Shown here piece after piece: positions 60,144-64,000 of a DNA stretch of 64,000 nucleotides. Each line of letters starts with the position of its first letter. Position 1 is the first letter of the stretch. The position numbers and the translations under genes were made by a program. The stretch is from Brotaphodocola sp003480315 (lineage in GTDB: Bacteria > Bacillota > Clostridia > Lachnospirales > Lachnospiraceae). The notes below the pieces were generated by a model that did not search any database, was not told the DNA's origin, and saw only the letters and a list, made by a program, of their open reading frames with translations. The stretch lies in NCBI RefSeq assembly GCF_964246085.1, contig NZ_CAXTPD010000008.1; one strand, given 5' to 3'.

Positions 60144-61340
60144 ATGTTAACGTCACTTTCATTTATTTTTCTGGTGGGCCTGGCTATGGCGGCCATTTGC
60201 CAGCGGATCCGCCTGCCGCGCATCATCGGCATGCTTCTGACCGGCATTGTGCTGGGGCCTTATGTGCTGGATCTTCTGGAACCGTCCATTCTTTCGATTT
60301 CATCGGAACTGCGTCAGATGGCGCTGATCATCATTTTGCTGAAGGCGGGCCTGTCGCTGAATCTGGCGGATTTAAAGAAGGTGGGACGGCCTGCCGTCAT
60401 GCTGTCCTGCGTACCGGCGAGCTTTGAACTGTTGGGCTATGTGCTGTTTGCGCCCATGATTCTTGGAATCAACCGCATTGAGGCGGCTGTAATGGGCGCG
60501 GTGCTGGCAGCAGTTTCCCCGGCGGTGGTAGTTCCACGCATGGTAAAGCTGATGGAAACCGGATATGGTACAAAAAAGAGTATTCCACAGATGATCCTGG
60601 CCGGGGCATCCTGTGATGATATTTTTGTCATTGTCTTGTTTTCTACATTTTCCGGCATGGCCCAGGGCGGAAGCGCGCGGCTGATGGATTTCGCGAACAT
60701 TCCGGTGTCCATTGTGAGCGGAATCCTGCTGGGTGCTGTGGCAGGATGGCTGTTAAGCCTGTTTTTTGAGACGGCCTATGCGAAAGAGCATTATGTCCGC
60801 AACAGTATGAAGGTTATCATTGTACTGGGTGTTTCGTTCCTGCTCATGTCTGTGGAAACCTGGGTAAAACCGTACATTTCCGTATCTGGTATGCTGGCGG
60901 TGGTCAGCATGGCGTGTGTGCTGAAACTGCGGAGTATCAAATCAGTATCTGCCCGTCTATCTGAGAAATTTGGCAAGCTGTGGCTGGCTGCCGAGGTTCT
61001 GTTATTCGTGCTGGTGGGCGCAGCGGTAGACATCCGCTACACCATGGGAGCAGGTCTGGCGGCAGTTCTCATGATCTTTACTGCGTTAATTTTCCGTACG
61101 ATTGGCGTGCTGATCTGTCTGGCCGGAACGGTGATGGACTGGAAAGAGTGGTTGTTCTGTGTCATTGCTTATTTGCCAAAGGCTACTGTGCAGGCCGCGA
61201 TTGGTTCCGTTCCCATGGCTATGGGACTTCCGTGCGGTCAGATCGTATTATCTGTGGCAGTTATGGCCATTCTGATCACAGCTCCGCTGGGAGCGCTGGG
61301 GATGGACAGTACGTTTGAGAAGCTGTTGGAGAAGGAATAA
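60144..61340 (+). CDS. cation:proton antiporter (Na+/H+ exchanger domain)
   Basis: A 398-residue PF00999 antiporter with about 12 helices. The ion-binding motif ASCDDIFVIV (adjacent Asp-Asp) marks the electrogenic type. Family starts are RLPRIIGMLLTGIVLGPYVL and LKAGLSLNLADLKKVG, and the pseudo-repeat contains AVSPAVVVPRMVKLM. ATG 60144 follows AGGAGG; a longer frame to 60024 runs through the leader terminator and is rejected. Na+, Li+ or K+ is the likely cargo. In an Rnf-bearing organism it would link Na+ and H+ gradients. Confidence 0.9.
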   Translation: MLTSLSFIFLVGLAMAAICQRIRLPRIIGMLLTGIVLGPYVLDLLEPSILSISSELRQMALIIILLKAGLSLNLADLKKVGRPAVMLSCVPASFELLGYVLFAPMILGINRIEAAVMGAVLAAVSPAVVVPRMVKLMETGYGTKKSIPQMILAGASCDDIFVIVLFSTFSGMAQGGSARLMDFANIPVSIVSGILLGAVAGWLLSLFFETAYAKEHYVRNSMKVIIVLGVSFLLMSVETWVKPYISVSGMLAVVSMACVLKLRSIKSVSARLSEKFGKLWLAAEVLLFVLVGAAVDIRYTMGAGLAAVLMIFTALIFRTIGVLICLAGTVMDWKEWLFCVIAYLPKATVQAAIGSVPMAMGLPCGQIVLSVAVMAILITAPLGALGMDSTFEKLLEKE

Positions 61341-61435
61341 TATAGGAATAGCTTCTTTCTGGTTATGTCCCCTACAGTAGCGCAGAAGATGCGCCTCAGT
61401 AAAAATAAAGTTTCCATAAACAATACACTGATCTA

Positions 61436-61464
61436 CTGACAATAGAACAGAAATCTGTTATATT
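61436..61464 (+). promoter_or_regulatory. promoter of the carbonic anhydrase gene with palindrome
   Basis: CTGACA (61436-61441), 17-bp spacer, TATATT (61459-61464). The spacer carries AACAGAAATCTGTT (61446-61459), perfect 6-bp arms, a possible repressor site. Confidence 0.55.
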
Positions 61465-61515
61465 GATGGAGCAGATAAAAATTTTTTGAGACGCGCAGAA
61501 AGTGAGTGACAACAC

Positions 61516-62061
61516 ATGATAGATGAGATTATGGAATACAATCGGAAATTTGTAGAGAACAAGGGCTATGAGCCGTATCTGACCAGTAAATATCCGGATA
61601 AGAAACTTGCGATTTTAACCTGTATGGATACCCGTCTGTTAGAGCTTCTTCCGGCGGCTCTCGGCATTAAAAATGGAGACGCAAAGATTATCAAGAATGC
61701 TGGCGGCGTGATTGTGCATCCTTACGGCAGTGTGGTTCGAAGCCTTCTGGTTGGCATTCTGGAGCTGGGAGTCGAAGAGGTTATGGTCATTGGACATACC
61801 GACTGCGGTGTGCAGGGTATGGATGGAAGTGAAATGCTTGACATGCTGGTGGAGCGCGGTATTGACCAGCAGCACATTGATATTGTGCGCCACAGCGGTA
61901 TTGATTTAGAGCGCTGGCTTGGCGGCTTTGAGTCCGTGGAATCCTCTGTGCATGAGACGGTTCGCAGACTGAAAGAGCATCCGCTGATGCCGAAAGATGT
62001 GCGGATCAGCGGATTTATCATGGATTCCGCAACCGGAGAACTGACCCGGGTAGAAGCGTAG
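61516..62061 (+). CDS. beta-class carbonic anhydrase
   Basis: A 181-residue zinc enzyme interconverting CO2 and bicarbonate. Zinc ligands are Cys36 (TCMDTR, with catalytic Asp38/Arg40), His94 and Cys97 (IGHTDCG). The compact size and HTDCGVQGMDG match the small clade found in Clostridia and mycobacteria. The stop is one base from the stop of the convergent kdgK-like gene, without any terminator between them. Confidence 0.9.
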   Translation: MIDEIMEYNRKFVENKGYEPYLTSKYPDKKLAILTCMDTRLLELLPAALGIKNGDAKIIKNAGGVIVHPYGSVVRSLLVGILELGVEEVMVIGHTDCGVQGMDGSEMLDMLVERGIDQQHIDIVRHSGIDLERWLGGFESVESSVHETVRRLKEHPLMPKDVRISGFIMDSATGELTRVEA

Positions 62062-62062
62062 G

Positions 62063-63082
62063 TTACCGGATTACATTTGTTTCACCGGTTTTCATGATGC
62101 GGAGGATTTCGTCCTCGCTCACCAGATTGAAATCGTGCTGGACCATCAGCTTCATGACGCTGGCGGTGATGGAAAAGTCGATGAGCTTCTGCGGAGAAAA
62201 CTGATGTACAAGACCGTGAATCAATGCTCCGGCGAAGGCATCTCCGGCTCCAACGGCTTCCAGGCTGTGTACGGTGTGGATGGGGCTTTCATAGAAGTGC
62301 CCGTCTTTTAAATAAATACCCATCCATTCACCATCTTCCGCAGTTTTTAAGTTGCGCAGGACACTGGCAACGGCGCTGCAGTTCGGGTAGAGTTCCTGGA
62401 TTTTCTGCATGCCCTGGCGATACGTTTCAATCTGGTCGATGCCGTGCGCCATGTCGCCGTCAAAGGCGTGAATGCCAAGGGCTGCCTCAAAGTCCTCATC
62501 GTTGGCAATGCAGAGATCGACATACTGCATCAGTTCTTTCATGACGGACTGGGCTTTCTCACGGGACCACATTTTAGCTCGGTAATTTAAGTCGCAGATA
62601 ACGGTGATACCATGGTCGTGACAGTAGTTCAGCGCATTAGAAACGGCCTGCTCCACAGCTGGACTGATAGCAGGAGTAACGCCGGAAAAGAAGAAAATAT
62701 CGATGCCGGAGAGCAGGGCTTCCCAGTCAAATTCAGTTGCACTGGCTTTTGCCAGGGCACTTCCGGCCCGGTCGTAGAGAACGCTTGTTGGACGGATATC
62801 ATTTCCCTTTTCAAAGTAATAAATGCCAAGGCGCGGGCCGCCCCGCAGGATACGGGAGGTATCTACACCGTAGCGGCGCAGCTCGTTAAATGCGGCATTG
62901 CCAACCGGATTGTCTGGCAGCTTGGTCAGAAAAGCGGCATCATCCCCGAGGGTGGAGAGGGAAACAGCCACGTTGGATTCCGCGCCGCCGTAGCTGGCTT
63001 CAAACCCGTTTGCCTGCACGATCCGCAGGTGTTCCGGGGTTTTTAAACGGAGCATGATTTCTCCAAAGGTCAGTATTTTCAT
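62063..63082 (-). CDS. kdgK: 2-dehydro-3-deoxygluconokinase (PfkB family)
   Basis: A 339-residue ribokinase-family kinase forming KDG-6-phosphate, a step in hexuronate and sugar-acid breakdown. Features: GEIMLRLKTPEHLRIVQANGFEASYGGAESNVAVSLS at the start, LYDRAGSALA, CDLNYRAKMWS, and the ATP/catalytic motif AVGAGDAFAGALIHG with its Asp near 291. No KDPG aldolase is adjacent. It would accept the product of the dehydratase at 22474 if that enzyme makes 2-keto-3-deoxy acids. Confidence 0.9.
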   Translation of the reverse strand: MKILTFGEIMLRLKTPEHLRIVQANGFEASYGGAESNVAVSLSTLGDDAAFLTKLPDNPVGNAAFNELRRYGVDTSRILRGGPRLGIYYFEKGNDIRPTSVLYDRAGSALAKASATEFDWEALLSGIDIFFFSGVTPAISPAVEQAVSNALNYCHDHGITVICDLNYRAKMWSREKAQSVMKELMQYVDLCIANDEDFEAALGIHAFDGDMAHGIDQIETYRQGMQKIQELYPNCSAVASVLRNLKTAEDGEWMGIYLKDGHFYESPIHTVHSLEAVGAGDAFAGALIHGLVHQFSPQKLIDFSITASVMKLMVQHDFNLVSEDEILRIMKTGETNVIR

Positions 63083-63287
63083 GAAAAGATCATCCTTTCA
63101 GATAGAATTTCCTGTGTTTGCTGTATGGTGTTTCTTCCTTGTATTATAACATGGATTCTGGGAGAAAAAAGAAATTTTTCTATCAGATTCTGCTGAAAGA
63201 GCAGGGAAAGTATGGTATGATGGTGAGCAAAAACAGCCGGGCAGAAGGACAAAGAGTAGCGCGCCTGGTAAAATCGGAGGAAATCAT

Positions 63288-63872
63288 ATGGACGAACGAT
63301 TACAGAAACAGCTGGATTTTATCCTCGAGATCGATAAAGAAAAAAACATTTTCCGTCAGACCCACCTGAGTGGTCACGGACGCAACGAGAACGACGCGGA
63401 GCATGCCTGGCATATGGCTATCATGGCATATCTGCTGCAGGAGTATTCCAATGAGAGGATTGATGTGGCGCGGGTCATGCTTATGTGTCTGATTCATGAT
63501 GTGGTGGAGATTGACGCGGGAGATACCTATGCCTACGATGCGGAGGGGTTAAAAACCCAGAAAGCGCGGGAAGAAGCGGCAAAAGAGCGGCTTTATTCCA
63601 TGCTTCCGGAAGACCAGAAGGCTGATCTGACTGCAATCTTTGACGAATTCGAGGAACGAAAGACTCCGGAGGCAAAATTTGCGCGAGCCCTCGATAATCT
63701 GCAGCCACTGCTTTTGAACAACAGCAATGACGGTGGAGACTGGAGAAATCATGATGTGACTGCCGAGAAGGTATACGAAAGGCAGTCCCGTACGCGGGAA
63801 GGTTCGGAGAAGCTGTTTGAAGTAACAGACAAGATTCTGAAAGAGAATATCGCAAAAGGAAATCTGAAATAA
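63288..63872 (+). CDS. HD domain-containing phosphohydrolase (YfbR/HDDC2-like)
   Basis: A 194-residue metal-dependent phosphohydrolase. The HD motif is visible as RNENDAEHAWHMAIMAYLL (first His), CLIHDVVEIDAGDTYAYD (His-Asp) and a later Asp in RALDNLQP. Family members dephosphorylate dNMPs or similar nucleotides. GGAGG (63276-63280) precedes ATG 63288. Repeat copy 3 begins directly at its stop codon. Confidence 0.87.
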   Translation: MDERLQKQLDFILEIDKEKNIFRQTHLSGHGRNENDAEHAWHMAIMAYLLQEYSNERIDVARVMLMCLIHDVVEIDAGDTYAYDAEGLKTQKAREEAAKERLYSMLPEDQKADLTAIFDEFEERKTPEAKFARALDNLQPLLLNNSNDGGDWRNHDVTAEKVYERQSRTREGSEKLFEVTDKILKENIAKGNLK

Positions 63873-64000
63873 AAATATTGAGACGGAACCACTAAAAGGT
63901 CCGAAGTTCCGGAAACCGCGTATAGAAACGCAGAAACGGTGGAATTTTGCGCTTTGTTCACTGCGCCGCCTATTGTCAGACCTGCGACCCAAACTCGCAC
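63873..64000. repeat. structured intergenic repeat, copy 3 (cut by window end)
   Basis: Starts straight after the HD gene stop with AAATATTGAGACGGAACCAC then AAAAGGTCCGAAG, the cleanest version of the repeat end. The segment 63965-64000 matches 12820-12857 of copy 1 (CGCCGCCTATTG...CAGACCTGCGACCCAAACTCG) with few changes. The stretch in between (63915-63964) differs from copy 1. It continues beyond the window. Confidence 0.85.

Noticed and set aside
1..64000. tRNA, rRNA or other standard RNA genes
   Set aside because: I saw no cloverleaf with TTCGA-type arms and no rRNA-like sequence in the intergenic regions, though reading by eye cannot exclude small RNAs.

Overview
The window looks like the chromosome of an anaerobic, fermentative Clostridia (Bacillota), most likely a Lachnospiraceae gut commensal. 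The reasons are an H+/Na+-pumping Rnf complex in the order C-D-G-E-A-B, a CIRCE-controlled hrcA-grpE-dnaK-dnaJ operon, strong AGGAGG ribosome sites, a tctCBA carboxylate transporter paired with a membrane-anchored AraC-type sensor, and no respiratory oxidase genes. The genus is not resolved. No rRNA, tRNA or CRISPR array was recognised.

Layout. 1-2 kb: the 3' end of gatB, then a class I aminotransferase. 2.2-7.1 kb: a galactitol-type PTS operon (EIIA, EIIB, EIIC, PRD regulator, class II aldolase). 7.2-8.9 kb (minus): an ECF S-component and a P1-family peptidase behind a ~300-nt leader. 9.3-11.8 kb: an SsuA/ThiY-like ABC importer. 11.8-14.1 kb (minus): methionine aminopeptidase and purC, separated by a ~480-bp structured repeat. 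14.3-19.2 kb: a GtrA-like protein, a giant YfhO-like membrane protein with a repeat-bearing N-terminus, and argH. 19.3-23.6 kb: an AraC regulator divergent from a sugar-acid-like cluster (SLC13 permease, gutted alpha/beta hydrolase, enolase-superfamily dehydratase). 23.7-29.5 kb: a secreted 3D-domain protein and the heat-shock operon. 29.6-32.9 kb: an A/T-rich MarR / PatB-like C-S lyase / AGCS symporter module that looks acquired. 33.7-38.8 kb: the rnf operon. 39-42.8 kb: a purine permease, a second copy of the structured repeat, an rRNA methyltransferase and a TetR regulator. 43-50.5 kb: a FucO-like dehydrogenase, then the sensor/tctCBA/mgtC locus. 50.6-53.5 kb: a scar with IS1634-like remnants, a broken membrane gene and an Rpn-family nuclease. 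53.7-59.9 kb: a dipeptide/oligopeptide ABC importer and a GNAT acetyltransferase. 60-64 kb: a cation:proton antiporter with a terminator-containing leader, a beta-carbonic anhydrase, KDG kinase, an HD hydrolase and a third, truncated copy of the repeat.

How the parts fit. Much of the window is uptake plus entry-point enzymes for small carbon sources: a PTS sugar with an aldolase, sugar acids with a dehydratase and KDG kinase, tricarboxylates, peptides, and alanine-type amino acids. These feed fermentation, with Rnf exporting ions and an antiporter balancing them.

The least explained signals are (1) a repeat family found in three intergenic sites, each abutting a stop codon, whose core hairpin shows compensatory base changes between copies, and (2) the short leader of the antiporter gene, which carries a compact fold followed by an intrinsic terminator and could be an ion-responsive riboswitch.
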